33,027 nucleotides of DNA from a virus, in IMG/VR virus record IMGVR_UViG_3300010885_028674, positions 1 through 33,027 of that record. The stretch is one strand, 5' to 3'. Shown here piece after piece: positions 6,966 to 13,963 of the stretch. The position numbers and the translations under genes were made by a program. A model generated the notes under the pieces. The model was not told where the DNA came from and made no database searches. It saw only the letters and a list, made by a program, of their open reading frames with translations. Position 1 is the first letter of the stretch, and each line of letters begins with the position of its first letter.

Positions 6966-7169
6966 ATGGAATGGTTAATCGCAATAGGTATAACACTGTA
7001 TGTAATTTATAGATTTTGGAAGATGATTCTAAAATGGTTGTTGATTGGAACTGCGTTTTTGTTTATCTTTTTGGTCATAAAGATTAAAACTTCTTTTGAT
7101 AGTGTTACAGGTCAAGAACCCACTAAAGAAAAAGTTGAGGTTGAGAGAGTTGTTAAATGTTTTGAATAA
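6966..7169 (+). CDS. Small membrane protein
   Basis: From ATG 6966 this encodes 67 residues. Two hydrophobic stretches (WLIAIGITLYVIYRFW and MILKWLLIGTAFLFIFLVI) predict one long or two short membrane helices, followed by a charged tail (EPTKEKVEVERVV). An in-frame TTG lies two codons upstream, but ATG is preferred. It could act in the host inner membrane (superinfection exclusion, holin-like or regulatory), but no family was recognised. Confidence 0.65.
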   Translation: MEWLIAIGITLYVIYRFWKMILKWLLIGTAFLFIFLVIKIKTSFDSVTGQEPTKEKVEVERVVKCFE

Positions 7170-7208
7170 AAATAACGTTTCCTTGTTCGTAAAATAAGGT
7201 GGTGGACT

Positions 7209-7247
7209 GCCGTAATCGGCCCCAAGGGAGAGTAATATCTCCCTTTT
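7209..7247 (+). terminator. Tandem hairpins ending in an intrinsic terminator
   Basis: GCCG-TAAT-CGGC at 7209-7220 is followed by AAGGGAGA-GTAATA-TCTCCCTT at 7224-7245 and a T run. The second hairpin is a good terminator for the upstream unit. The 7170-7208 stretch holds no ORF. Confidence 0.8.
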
Positions 7248-7257
7248 TTATTTTTAT

Positions 7258-7266
7258 GATATTTAT
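7258..7266 (+). promoter_or_regulatory. GATATTTAT motif four nt before the start
   Basis: TATTTAT (7260-7266) is four nt before the ATG at 7271, directly after the terminator. This leaves almost no room for a leader or ribosome-binding site. Confidence 0.6.
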
Positions 7267-7270
7267 TGTT

Positions 7271-8068
7271 ATGGGTAATATATTAATAACAGAAAAACAA
7301 TTAGAAGAGTTAGTAAAAACAATTAAAGAAACCCCTGAAGAGGAATTAGAAGAAGGTTTTTTAGGTGATTTAGGTAGAGATATCGGTACCTTAAGATTTG
7401 GTAACATTTTCGCAGGACTGAAAGGAACTTTTAGTGGTAAGGGTTATAGTTTAAACCGTAATATGAACATTATTAAAAATTCTTTAAGAAAGTTAAAAAA
7501 TTCTGAAAGAACAATGTTATCTGTTATGAAAGAATTAAAACACGTTGAAGTTGAGTTTAGTGAGTTAGAGACAAACAATGAGGTTGCTTCAAACATTATA
7601 AGTAATTTAAGGTCCTTAATTTCAAATTACGAGGGTTATAAACACGCATCAAGAAACTTACAGAACATTGTCACAACTTATTACGAAACTGAAGATAAAG
7701 GTAAAGGTAAGGGTAAAAGTTCAGGTTCTGAAAAGTTAGTTAACCCTACACCTAAAACTTATAATACAGGTTTGTCGTCAGCATCTACCCCTTTAATAGG
7801 AGGAACTTCTTCAAATACACAACCATCTGTGACTCAAACAACAACCGCAAATAGTCCCGATAAAATAACAGAAAAAGAAAATTTTTTTAGAGATTGGATA
7901 TCAGGTGAATATAAATTGGCTAATGATAACATGATTTATTATTTAACGATTACTAAAAAATGGGAAGTTCGTAAATCTGGAGGAACTTTTGACCCTTTAA
8001 AAACTACGTTATCAAAAGATAATTACGAGAAAAAATTAGAAGAATTAAAAAACTCAAATAAAGTATGA
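7271..8068 (+). CDS. Tagged 265-aa protein with helical N-part and Ser/Thr linker
   Basis: I chose ATG 7271. The frame is open to 7199, but that extension reads through the terminator and promoter motif. The protein begins with the shared tag (MGNILITEKQLEELVKTIKE); I18-K19-E20 is a possible prohead-protease-type site. Residues ~60-135 are a helical, coiled-coil-like segment. A KGKGKGKSSGS basic stretch, a Ser/Thr/Pro-rich linker and a small C-terminal domain with several aromatic residues (YKLANDNMIYYLTITKKWEV) follow. Function is unknown; an internal or virion-associated protein is inferred. Its stop overlaps the next gene (ATGA). Confidence 0.75.
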   Translation: MGNILITEKQLEELVKTIKETPEEELEEGFLGDLGRDIGTLRFGNIFAGLKGTFSGKGYSLNRNMNIIKNSLRKLKNSERTMLSVMKELKHVEVEFSELETNNEVASNIISNLRSLISNYEGYKHASRNLQNIVTTYYETEDKGKGKGKSSGSEKLVNPTPKTYNTGLSSASTPLIGGTSSNTQPSVTQTTTANSPDKITEKENFFRDWISGEYKLANDNMIYYLTITKKWEVRKSGGTFDPLKTTLSKDNYEKKLEELKNSNKV

Positions 8069-8367
8069 GAAAAATAGTGATATCTGAGAAACAACTAAAT
8101 GATTTAGTAGGTACTCTAAAAGAAAACCATACAGGTTCTAGTATGACAAAACAACAATTATTCACTATTGCGACTTTGGCTCAAAAAATGTGGGAAACCA
8201 TGGATGATGATGTACAAATTGACGATTGGATGGTTAGTAAAGTAGCTCAAGCCGAACAAAGTATTATTGCGGTTGTTAAATCTTTTATGTATGACGAATT
8301 TGTTGATGAAAAACAAATGGATGGTATGGGTAAACTTGATTTTGATGAATTAATTATTGGTAAATAA
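8065..8367 (+). CDS. Tagged 100-aa helical protein
   Basis: It overlaps the previous gene by four bases and starts with the tag MRKIVISEKQLNDLVGTLKE, nearly superimposable on that of its neighbour, including L-K-E at 18-20. The rest is a helical module (QQLFTIATLAQKMWETMDDD, then DDWMVSKVAQAEQSIIAVVK). This resembles, from memory, helical segments at the ends of other phage structural or internal proteins. Function is unknown. A terminator follows. Confidence 0.75.
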   Translation: MRKIVISEKQLNDLVGTLKENHTGSSMTKQQLFTIATLAQKMWETMDDDVQIDDWMVSKVAQAEQSIIAVVKSFMYDEFVDEKQMDGMGKLDFDELIIGK

Positions 8368-8387
8368 ATAATACTAATTGATAAATG

Positions 8388-8425
8388 AAAACCTTTGTTC
8401 TATAATTAAGACAAAGGTTTTTTTT
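8388..8425 (+). terminator. Intrinsic terminator
   Basis: AAACCTTTGT and ACAAAGGTTT form a stem around a 12-base loop, followed by a run of T. Confidence 0.85.
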
Positions 8426-8438
8426 ATACTTAATTATT

Positions 8439-8954
8439 ATGGAATACGCTACTTTATTAAAAAATAATGTCTTCGAAGATAAACGAGGAGTCTTCGCACC
8501 ATTATCCCTACATTATGATAATTCTGAAAACACTCAATTAAAAAAAAATTGGTTACAGAGTAATATTAGTTACAACCCTAAACCGTACACCTTAAGAGGA
8601 CTACATTTCCAAGTTGGGGACAAAGCTCAGTGTAAACTAATTAAAGTGATTACAGGGGAAATTATTGATTTTGTTATGGATATCAGACCTGAATCCCCCG
8701 AGTATATGAAACTGTCTATTTTCAGAATGAAACCAAATGACGAGTTAATAGTTCCAAGAGGATATGCTCATGGTTTTATAACAAAACAATTTAACACCAT
8801 AGTACAGTATCTGGTTGACAATGATTACTCACCTGAAAGTGAAGGTTCAATTTATTGGAAAGAAATCAAACAGTTAACAGAACTTTTTAAAGATTATGAA
8901 AAACAAATTATTATATCTGAAAAAGATTTTATAACTAAAAATTTTGAAAAATGA
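8439..8954 (+). CDS. RmlC-like sugar 3,5-epimerase
   Basis: The 171-aa cupin matches dTDP-4-dehydrorhamnose 3,5-epimerases: TLRGLHFQ (H56, aligning with the catalytic histidine), QCKLIKVITGEI, DIRPESPEY, VPRGYAHGF (H111) and a SEGSIYWKE-type end. The usual reaction is double epimerisation of a dTDP-4-keto-6-deoxyhexose on the way to dTDP-L-rhamnose. No RmlA, RmlB or RmlD is present in the window, so it may act on host intermediates or in a different sugar or virion glycosylation pathway. A glycosyltransferase lies near 31.7-32.4 kb. It overlaps the next gene by four bases. Confidence 0.88.
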   Translation: MEYATLLKNNVFEDKRGVFAPLSLHYDNSENTQLKKNWLQSNISYNPKPYTLRGLHFQVGDKAQCKLIKVITGEIIDFVMDIRPESPEYMKLSIFRMKPNDELIVPRGYAHGFITKQFNTIVQYLVDNDYSPESEGSIYWKEIKQLTELFKDYEKQIIISEKDFITKNFEK

Positions 8955-9226
8955 ACCACATTTTAAAATTTCACCAAAACAATAATCTTGAAATAAAAAT
9001 ACCAAATAACGAAGGTAAAAAAGTTAAAGTCAATATCTCTAACATCCAAGATGGTATTGACCAAGAATGGGGAAATGAAGTTTTAGTAGTCACATTAAAA
9101 ATACAAAATAAGGAAGATTTTAAATACTTTACAGATAACATCTTCAACTTTTTTATAAATAAAGAAATTAAACAACACCTATCACTGTTCTCAATCGATA
9201 AAGATATTGTATTAAGTTTTAAATAG
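8951..9226 (+). CDS. 91-aa protein of unknown function
   Basis: It starts within the epimerase stop (ATGA). Lys, Asn and Ile are abundant, with alternating strand-like segments (LEIKIPNNEGKKVKVNISNI) and no recognised motif. Co-translation with the epimerase is the only contextual clue. Confidence 0.65.
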   Translation: MNHILKFHQNNNLEIKIPNNEGKKVKVNISNIQDGIDQEWGNEVLVVTLKIQNKEDFKYFTDNIFNFFINKEIKQHLSLFSIDKDIVLSFK

Positions 9227-9233
9227 TTTGTGA

Positions 9234-9240
9234 TATTTAT
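9234..9240 (+). promoter_or_regulatory. TATTTAT motif
   Basis: GATATTTAT ends six nt before the ATG at 9247. Confidence 0.55.
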
Positions 9241-9246
9241 AGTAAA

Positions 9247-9699
9247 ATGAATATTATGAAACAAGATTTTTTAAAAGATAGATTATTTGAAGAAGTTAAA
9301 AAAAGAGGGTTGATTGTTGAACAAAAGACAGGTTCTAAAGATTTTACTGAAATGATTTCTTTAATGTTACACTCAAGAACTCAGGTACATACATTTCACT
9401 TACAAACTAAATCTTACGCTGAACATATTGCTCTTAATGGGTATTATGATGGTATTGTCGATTTGGTTGATGGATTAGTAGAATCATACCAAGGTAAATA
9501 TAGTATCCTTAAAGGGTATCAAAACTATAAATTAGAGGATTATAAAGATAGTACCGCTACGATAAATTATCTTAAAGATTTGTGTGGTAAAGTTGAAGAT
9601 TTAAGAGACTGTTGTAAAGACTCTTACATTCAGAATCAAATTGATACTGTTTGTGAATTAATCAACTCAACACTATATAAAATGAGATTTTTAAAGTAA
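9247..9699 (+). CDS. DUF5856 / Dps-like four-helix protein
   Basis: The 150-aa protein has a histidine-rich helix (LHSRTQVHTFHLQTKSYAEH; H42, H48, H51, H60) followed by IVDLVDGLVESYQGKYSILKGY. This matches my recollection of phage DUF5856 proteins, which resemble Dps/ferritin-like four-helix folds. Dps proteins bind DNA and sequester iron. Whether this one keeps either activity is unknown; the pattern of His and Glu/Asp is suggestive only. A second ATG lies three codons in. The gene stands alone between a TATTTAT motif and a terminator. Confidence 0.7.
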   Translation: MNIMKQDFLKDRLFEEVKKRGLIVEQKTGSKDFTEMISLMLHSRTQVHTFHLQTKSYAEHIALNGYYDGIVDLVDGLVESYQGKYSILKGYQNYKLEDYKDSTATINYLKDLCGKVEDLRDCCKDSYIQNQIDTVCELINSTLYKMRFLK

Positions 9700-9717
9700 C
9701 ATTTTAATGTTAAAATT

Positions 9718-9750
9718 AAAACCCTTAATAGAAATATTAGGGGTTTTTTT
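9718..9750 (+). terminator. Intrinsic terminator
   Basis: ACCCTTAATA-GAAA-TATTAGGGGT forms a 10-bp stem with one G-U pair and a GAAA loop, followed by seven T. Confidence 0.9.
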
Positions 9751-9762
9751 ATATACTTTAAT

Positions 9763-10107
9763 ATGAACGAAAAATTACATCCAAAAAGACTTAGGTTATT
9801 TATGGATGAGGTATATGAAACTTATCCTGAAACAGAGAATAATGAGAACTATAAATTCTATTATTTGTTCACTGATTACCAAGAAGAACAAGAGTACTTG
9901 TTGGTAATTGTATCAGGACACGCAATGCTTAGGGAGGCTCAGAAAGTTAATAAGTCTTTACAAATGTGGAAAGGTATGTTTGGATTTAAAGAATCTACAA
10001 TTATGTCTGAAGAAGATTTCCAAAGAACTATTGAAACACAAATCAGAGAATTACAAAACACAATACGAGGAACTAAATACACTTCAGTTTTTTATGAGGT
10101 TTGGTGA
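9763..10107 (+). CDS. 114-aa protein of unknown function
   Basis: A single gene between a terminator and the next TATTTAT unit. It is acidic and aromatic at the N-terminus (DEVYETYPETENNENYKFYY), followed by a hydrophobic strand (YLLVIVSGHAML) and a helical C-terminal half. No domain was recognised. The upstream sequence has no clear TAnnTTTG or TATTTAT box. Confidence 0.7.
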   Translation: MNEKLHPKRLRLFMDEVYETYPETENNENYKFYYLFTDYQEEQEYLLVIVSGHAMLREAQKVNKSLQMWKGMFGFKESTIMSEEDFQRTIETQIRELQNTIRGTKYTSVFYEVW

Positions 10108-10123
10108 TTTTATTCTTCATTGA

Positions 10124-10130
10124 TATTTAT
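10124..10130 (+). promoter_or_regulatory. TATTTAT motif
   Basis: GATATTTAT is two nt before ATG 10133 and five nt before ATG 10136. The spacing rule seen elsewhere favours the second ATG. Confidence 0.55.
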
Positions 10131-10132
10131 TA

Positions 10133-11095
10133 ATGATGAAAAATTTAATCAGATTAATAAAAGAACAATTAGAAGGACAAGGGGATAATCCTTTATCAGA
10201 GAAGGAGATTAGGTTCTTCAAGTACATTAACAAACAAAAGGACCAACATAGTAAGAAAAATGACTTACTAAAGTTATTCCAATCAATGATGCCAGTTATT
10301 GGTAGACCTGTGGCCGACGCTAGATTTTATTACGAAATCTATACTGCAAATTATAGACCTGAAGGTGACTACGAAAATTTAAACAAAAGTACTTTTAAAC
10401 ACTTTAGAGAGTTTAAACAAAGGAAGACACCTAACAACTCCGCTTATGAGTATAGCTCGGTTAGAATACCTTTTAAAGGTTCTAATCTTGAAGGTTATTG
10501 GGATGTTAATGATGATAATCAATGGTATTATATTGTAGAATCTTATGGTTGGTACCCTGTTTTTTTATTTATTAATAACCAATGGTATAGAGTTAGTAAC
10601 ACATATTCATCTAGTACATCAAAACAAATGAGTAACGTTAATCCTATCAGAAGAGCAACATACGACCCAAATATTAAAGACCAAATAATAACGGTAACCT
10701 CTGATGAGATTAAAAAAATTCGAGATGGTAAACCAATGGATGATATTAAAACAAATAGATTAAGTCTTTTCATGAACCAAATAGGTAATGATATGAATAT
10801 GGGTCATCCGTCAAAATTAATCACCATTGGTTGGGGTGAAGACCGAAAGAAAGTAAAATTTACTATTAAAGATGTTAAAAATAGTAATGGTAAAATACAC
10901 TTCAATATTAGAGTTGACAAAGCAGGTACCGTTGAAGGAACCAACAAAATGGTGGTAAACCCTGATGGGTATGTTGTACCAAGTCCATTCTCAGAAGATA
11001 TTGAAAATGGTATTAAACAAAGAATAATGATGGATTACAGTGATATGTTGAAGACTGATAATACCACTTTTAAATTTTATCACCCGAAAGTTTAA
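10133..11095 (+). CDS. Tagged 320-aa protein of unknown function
   Basis: Two adjacent ATG codons (10133, 10136) open the gene. The tag region is MKNLIRLIKEQLEGQ with a possible L-I-K-E cleavage site. Residues ~95-165 are rich in Tyr/Trp and beta-strand-like (AYEYSSVRIPFKGSNLEGYW, DNQWYYIVESYGWYP). A later segment also looks like a beta-rich domain. No catalytic motif was found. It is expected to be late and possibly packaged by analogy with other tagged proteins. Confidence 0.75.
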   Translation: MMKNLIRLIKEQLEGQGDNPLSEKEIRFFKYINKQKDQHSKKNDLLKLFQSMMPVIGRPVADARFYYEIYTANYRPEGDYENLNKSTFKHFREFKQRKTPNNSAYEYSSVRIPFKGSNLEGYWDVNDDNQWYYIVESYGWYPVFLFINNQWYRVSNTYSSSTSKQMSNVNPIRRATYDPNIKDQIITVTSDEIKKIRDGKPMDDIKTNRLSLFMNQIGNDMNMGHPSKLITIGWGEDRKKVKFTIKDVKNSNGKIHFNIRVDKAGTVEGTNKMVVNPDGYVVPSPFSEDIENGIKQRIMMDYSDMLKTDNTTFKFYHPKV

Positions 11096-11101
11096 TTTTT
11101 A

Positions 11102-11132
11102 TTTGTAGATGTCCAAAAAATGCCTATCTTTG
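11102..11132 (+). promoter_or_regulatory. Host-type promoter (TTTG-19-TATCTTTG)
   Basis: TTTG at 11102-11105 and TATCTTTG at 11125-11132 are at ideal spacing. The start codon follows at 11154. Confidence 0.85.
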
Positions 11133-11153
11133 TAAAACAAACACAGATACATT

Positions 11154-11888
11154 ATGACAACAGACATCGCAACCCAAGTAAAGAACTACCAAGGCAAAAA
11201 CACATTCATCCTCAAAATGAAGGATGCTCTAACTAAATACGGTTCTTTGACCGTAAATCAGAAATCGGCAGTTGAGAAAATCTTCTCAAACCCAACTGAA
11301 GCTAAATCAGTAGAATTAACAGGGGATTTAAAAGTAATCAATGACTACCAAGGAACTAATCCATTCGTTAACGAATTGAAAAGTAAACTTGGACAATATG
11401 GAAAACTTTCCGACAAACAAGTTTTGGTCGGTATCAAGGCAATCCAAACTGACGAGAACAAGGCAAACACTCGCAAAATGAACATCCCGACAGTTGGTGA
11501 GACAGTTAAGGTTGGACGCTCAGTTGGTCAGAAGATGAAAGAACAATACGGTCTTCAATTCAACCCAATCCTTTTGGACATCACTAAGGTGTTAGCAGTA
11601 TCACCAAAAGCGGTTAAGTTCTCAGGTAAGATGACTGTAAAACGTGGAGATGTTTGTGTGTGTTGTGCTAAAACACTTACTGACGAGTTCTCAATGTTGA
11701 CTAAAATGGGTAAGACATGTGCTAAACACATGGGTGTTGAATACATCACTGACTCAAGTCAAGCAGAACGTTTCCGTAACGAGTACTTGGCGAAGGTTGA
11801 GGAAATCGGTGAGATGGAGTTTTGGGTTCCTAAGTCTCGAATCATCAAGTGGGAAGGTAAGACCGAAATCATCTTGAAAATGATTTAA
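11154..11888 (+). CDS. Zinc-ribbon protein with two copies of a helical module
   Basis: The 244-aa protein has two copies of one module: YQGKNTFILKMKDALTKYG (from ~12) and YQGTNPFVNELKSKLGQYG (from ~65). Each is followed by L-x-x-x-Q and a helix. A cysteine cluster (C168, C170, C171 with C189 and H192; KMGKTCAKHMG) resembles the small zinc knuckle of DUF6011-like phage proteins. Such modules occur in phage DNA-processing proteins, so nucleic-acid binding is plausible but unproven. Codons are richer in C-ending forms (ATC, AAC, TAC) than neighbours, and the promoter is strong, suggesting high expression. Confidence 0.75.
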   Translation: MTTDIATQVKNYQGKNTFILKMKDALTKYGSLTVNQKSAVEKIFSNPTEAKSVELTGDLKVINDYQGTNPFVNELKSKLGQYGKLSDKQVLVGIKAIQTDENKANTRKMNIPTVGETVKVGRSVGQKMKEQYGLQFNPILLDITKVLAVSPKAVKFSGKMTVKRGDVCVCCAKTLTDEFSMLTKMGKTCAKHMGVEYITDSSQAERFRNEYLAKVEEIGEMEFWVPKSRIIKWEGKTEIILKMI

Positions 11889-11895
11889 TCCAAAC

Positions 11896-11916
11896 GGGGA
11901 GAGGTTGACTCTCCCC
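11896..11916 (+). other. GC-rich hairpin between two co-directional genes
   Basis: GGGGAGAG-GTTGA-CTCTCCCC is a perfect 8-bp stem with no T run after it. It could stabilise the upstream mRNA 3' end or act as a processing or attenuation element rather than a full terminator. Confidence 0.65.
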
Positions 11917-11952
11917 ACTATTATAATTAACATTAAACAAAACATAGAAAAC

Positions 11953-12168
11953 ATGCAAACATTAGTATTTAATACGACAGACAAAACTGTAAAATTTTAT
12001 AGAGACGTTAAACAAGAAGGTCAAATATTGGCTCAATATATTAATGTACCAACAGTTAAAGTACAAGAAGGTTATTATGAGGTAATGCTTAGAACTGAAG
12101 AAATGCAAAGTTCAATCCCCGTATTACGTGTTCCAGTGTCAAACACTAACATGTTCATTGAGAAATAA
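11953..12168 (+). CDS. 71-aa protein of unknown function
   Basis: I prefer ATG 11953 (MQTLVFNTTDKTVKF). The open frame back to 11905 would include part of the hairpin region. The small protein is beta-rich (VKVQEGYYEVMLRTEE, then PVLRVPVSNTNMFIEK) with no recognised catalytic motif. It shares the more C-rich codon use of the preceding gene and is probably on the same transcript. Confidence 0.65.
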   Translation: MQTLVFNTTDKTVKFYRDVKQEGQILAQYINVPTVKVQEGYYEVMLRTEEMQSSIPVLRVPVSNTNMFIEK

Positions 12169-12207
12169 TTTGACTTTTAGGGGTTATTACCTATCATTGA
12201 ATAGTAA
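12169..12207 (+). promoter_or_regulatory. Possible host-type promoter (TTTG ... TATCATTG)
   Basis: A TTTG just after the previous stop and CTATCATTG about 20 nt later resemble the consensus, with one mismatch in the -7 box. Confidence 0.4.
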
Positions 12208-12221
12208 ATAAAAAACAACAT

Positions 12222-12659
12222 ATGACCGTAAAACAAGCATTAAAGTTGAAGAACAAATTGGTTAAAGAAATTACCGAAGAACTACAAAAGGCTCAGTCCT
12301 ACAATAGTGTTGAAGTAATGTCACCAAGACCATATTCCTCAGCGGAATCATTGGACAAGGCTTCCAAACTTACCAATGAATTGATTGAGTTGAAAACAAA
12401 GATTCATCAGGCAAATACATCAGTGTATGGTAAGATTTTCAGATTGTCTGAATTGAAATCATTGGTGTCAAAAATTAAAATGTTGAACTGTACTGAAGGT
12501 ACATCAACAGACTACTACTCAAGACGCAGTGAAAATGCTCCTGTGATGACATCAGAAATCTCAATCGTAGAAAGAGATAGTATGGTAAAAATTATGGAGG
12601 ACGAGATTGAGTCAATCCAAGAAGAATTAGATACTCACAATGCTCTAACCGAAATTTAA
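12222..12659 (+). CDS. 145-aa coiled-coil protein
   Basis: The protein starts MTVKQALKLKNKLVKEITEEL and is helical and heptad-like almost throughout, with a Ser/Pro/Tyr break (MSPRPYSSAE) after the first helix. The middle (ELIELKTKIHQANTSVYGKI, then LSELKSLVSKIKML) loosely resembles the DIP1984/DUF6847 coiled-coil family, but this is weak. Function is unknown. It is probably a short host-promoter unit together with the small frameshifted ORF that follows. Confidence 0.65.
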   Translation: MTVKQALKLKNKLVKEITEELQKAQSYNSVEVMSPRPYSSAESLDKASKLTNELIELKTKIHQANTSVYGKIFRLSELKSLVSKIKMLNCTEGTSTDYYSRRSENAPVMTSEISIVERDSMVKIMEDEIESIQEELDTHNALTEI

Positions 12660-12678
12660 TATCTGGGAGAGTTGAGTG

Positions 12679-12811
12679 ATGATGTTATTCTACAACTTAC
12701 TCTTATGGAGACGATGTTAAGATAACGATGAAGTACGGTCCTTTAGTCAAGATTCAAGCGTTCAACAGTTACCACTCAAATCTTAAAACTCGTATAACTT
12801 TAACATTTTGA
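12679..12811 (+). pseudogene. Frameshifted small ORF (~44 codons if intact)
   Basis: The frame from TGT at 12683 to TGA at 12811 reads as plausible protein (YSTTYSYGDDVKITMKYG ... LVKIQAFNSYHSNLKTRITL), but two stops precede it and it lacks a start. Immediately upstream ATGATG is in a different frame. Removing one base from ATGATGTTATTC would join that start to this frame exactly. So this is a tiny gene broken by a one-base insertion, a sequencing or assembly error, or a programmed shift. Internal ATG 12728 could start a 27-aa product. Confidence 0.4.
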
Positions 12812-12833
12812 CCTCACTTGAACAGATATATAG

Positions 12834-12855
12834 AACCCCTCTTCGGAGGGGTTTT
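12834..12855 (+). terminator. Intrinsic terminator with TTCG loop
   Basis: AACCCCTC-TTCG-GAGGGGTT with a T run. It separates the plus-strand unit from the convergent minus-strand genes. Confidence 0.9.
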
Positions 12856-12861
12856 GAGTTT

Positions 12862-13533
12862 TTAAAATTTTGATTCAAAGACGGTATCTTCTTCGGATTC
12901 TTCATAGTTTTCATAAAAAGTAAGATAAACTTTACCCTCATCAAAATGAAAATTAAAAGAACCTTGGGAACCTTCATTTATTTCCCAACCTCCGTAGAAA
13001 GACTCTAACCAACCATATAATGAATCCATAATGTTTGACGGGACATCTACAGAATTTCCTCTTGGTATATCCATATTACTATAAATGTCACCTGAATCAC
13101 CACCACCACTAAAATCAACACGGCCTTCAGTTATTTCATTTGATTTTGAATATTCTATAAATTCATCACCACCCGATAGCTCGGTTATTTCTTTGTCGTC
13201 ACCCATTTCACGACTTTCCATAAAAAATTTAAAAGATTTAATCTCAATGGAGTTTTCATCGGAGTCAATTGTAACTTCTAGCCTACTATGACCCTCAACA
13301 TCCATTTCATCTTCTAAATCATTTGATTCAATAATAGAATTAATAACCTCATCAATTTCTTTATAACTATCAATGGTCTGAGTACCTGACCACCAACCCT
13401 CATCGTGGTAATCACCACTTCCATCATAATAATTTTTTGTTGTTGAAACAAAACGTTTACCATAACTTTTTACATAATACGAGAATAATTTTAGAGTTTT
13501 AATCTGAGACTCGGTTAATTGTGAATTTTCCAT
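12862..13533 (-). CDS. Tagged acidic 223-aa protein
   Basis: I chose the ATG at 13533, four nt after the TATTTAT motif, rather than the upstream ATG at 13557. The N-terminus MENSQLTESQIKTLKLFSYY resembles the shared tag. The rest is very acidic and Gly/Ser-rich (DYHDEGWWSG, SGGDEFIEYS, VDFSGGGDSGDIYS) with a C-terminal beta-like part. There is no recognised domain. The minus orientation begins the strand-switching island. Confidence 0.7.
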   Translation of the reverse strand: MENSQLTESQIKTLKLFSYYVKSYGKRFVSTTKNYYDGSGDYHDEGWWSGTQTIDSYKEIDEVINSIIESNDLEDEMDVEGHSRLEVTIDSDENSIEIKSFKFFMESREMGDDKEITELSGGDEFIEYSKSNEITEGRVDFSGGGDSGDIYSNMDIPRGNSVDVPSNIMDSLYGWLESFYGGWEINEGSQGSFNFHFDEGKVYLTFYENYEESEEDTVFESKF

Positions 13534-13537
13534 ATTA

Positions 13538-13544
13538 ATAAATA
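13538..13544 (-). promoter_or_regulatory. TATTTAT motif
   Basis: On the minus strand the motif lies four nt before the start at 13533, in the 13-nt gap after the DUF6915 gene. Confidence 0.55.
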
Positions 13545-13546
13545 TA

Positions 13547-13897
13547 TTAATCGACATTAATATCTAATGTCCTCATCATCCACATAGGTCTTTCTTTGGA
13601 TTCTAACGCCATTAACCACTCTTTTGCTGAAGGTATGTGATTAAAACAATCTTCTTTAACATGTTGTTCACCGACATACCTAGTATAAACAATTTTACCG
13701 TCACTATTTGTGAAACTAGAACCAAACTTTTTTTCCATTTCAAATATACCCTCTGAATGGTGTCTAAAAATTCTGTGATTAGAATGGCCATACCAAGCTT
13801 TAGTCTCATCAAACCAATTATGTATATCAATATATTCTTCCCAAGTTCCCCCAAATTTTTTAGCGGATGATTTTGCATGTATGATTGGGTGTGCCAT
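13547..13897 (-). CDS. DUF6915 family protein
   Basis: The 116-aa protein begins MAHPIIHAKSSAKKFGGTWE and contains YIDIHNWFDETKAW, HRIFRHHSEGIF and VYTRYVGEQHVKEDC. This matches my recollection of DUF6915, a small histidine-rich family found in bacteria and phages. The ordered histidines (HP, HH, QHV) suggest metal binding, but no activity is known. It is upstream of and co-directional with the tagged 223-aa gene, and divergent from the gene at 13964. Confidence 0.75.
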   Translation of the reverse strand: MAHPIIHAKSSAKKFGGTWEEYIDIHNWFDETKAWYGHSNHRIFRHHSEGIFEMEKKFGSSFTNSDGKIVYTRYVGEQHVKEDCFNHIPSAKEWLMALESKERPMWMMRTLDINVD

Positions 13898-13952
13898 AAT
13901 TTTTACTTTAAATATAAATTAAATGAACAATACTTAAACAAAACATGTGGGG

Positions 13953-13959
13953 TATTTAT
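13953..13959 (+). promoter_or_regulatory. TATTTAT motif
   Basis: GGTATTTAT ends four nt before the ATG at 13964, supporting that start over upstream in-frame codons. Confidence 0.55.
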
Positions 13960-13963
13960 TATT

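Noticed and set aside
7199-7270. N-terminal extension of the tagged 265-aa protein
   Set aside because: It translates through a terminator hairpin and the promoter motif; the tag begins exactly at ATG 7271.
12783-12977. Minus-strand ORF near the terminator
   Set aside because: It crosses the terminator hairpin and overlaps the real minus-strand gene in another frame.
13877-13963. Extended N-terminus of the tagged 176-aa protein
   Set aside because: It overlaps the divergent DUF6915 start region and lies upstream of the TATTTAT element; the tag starts at 13964.
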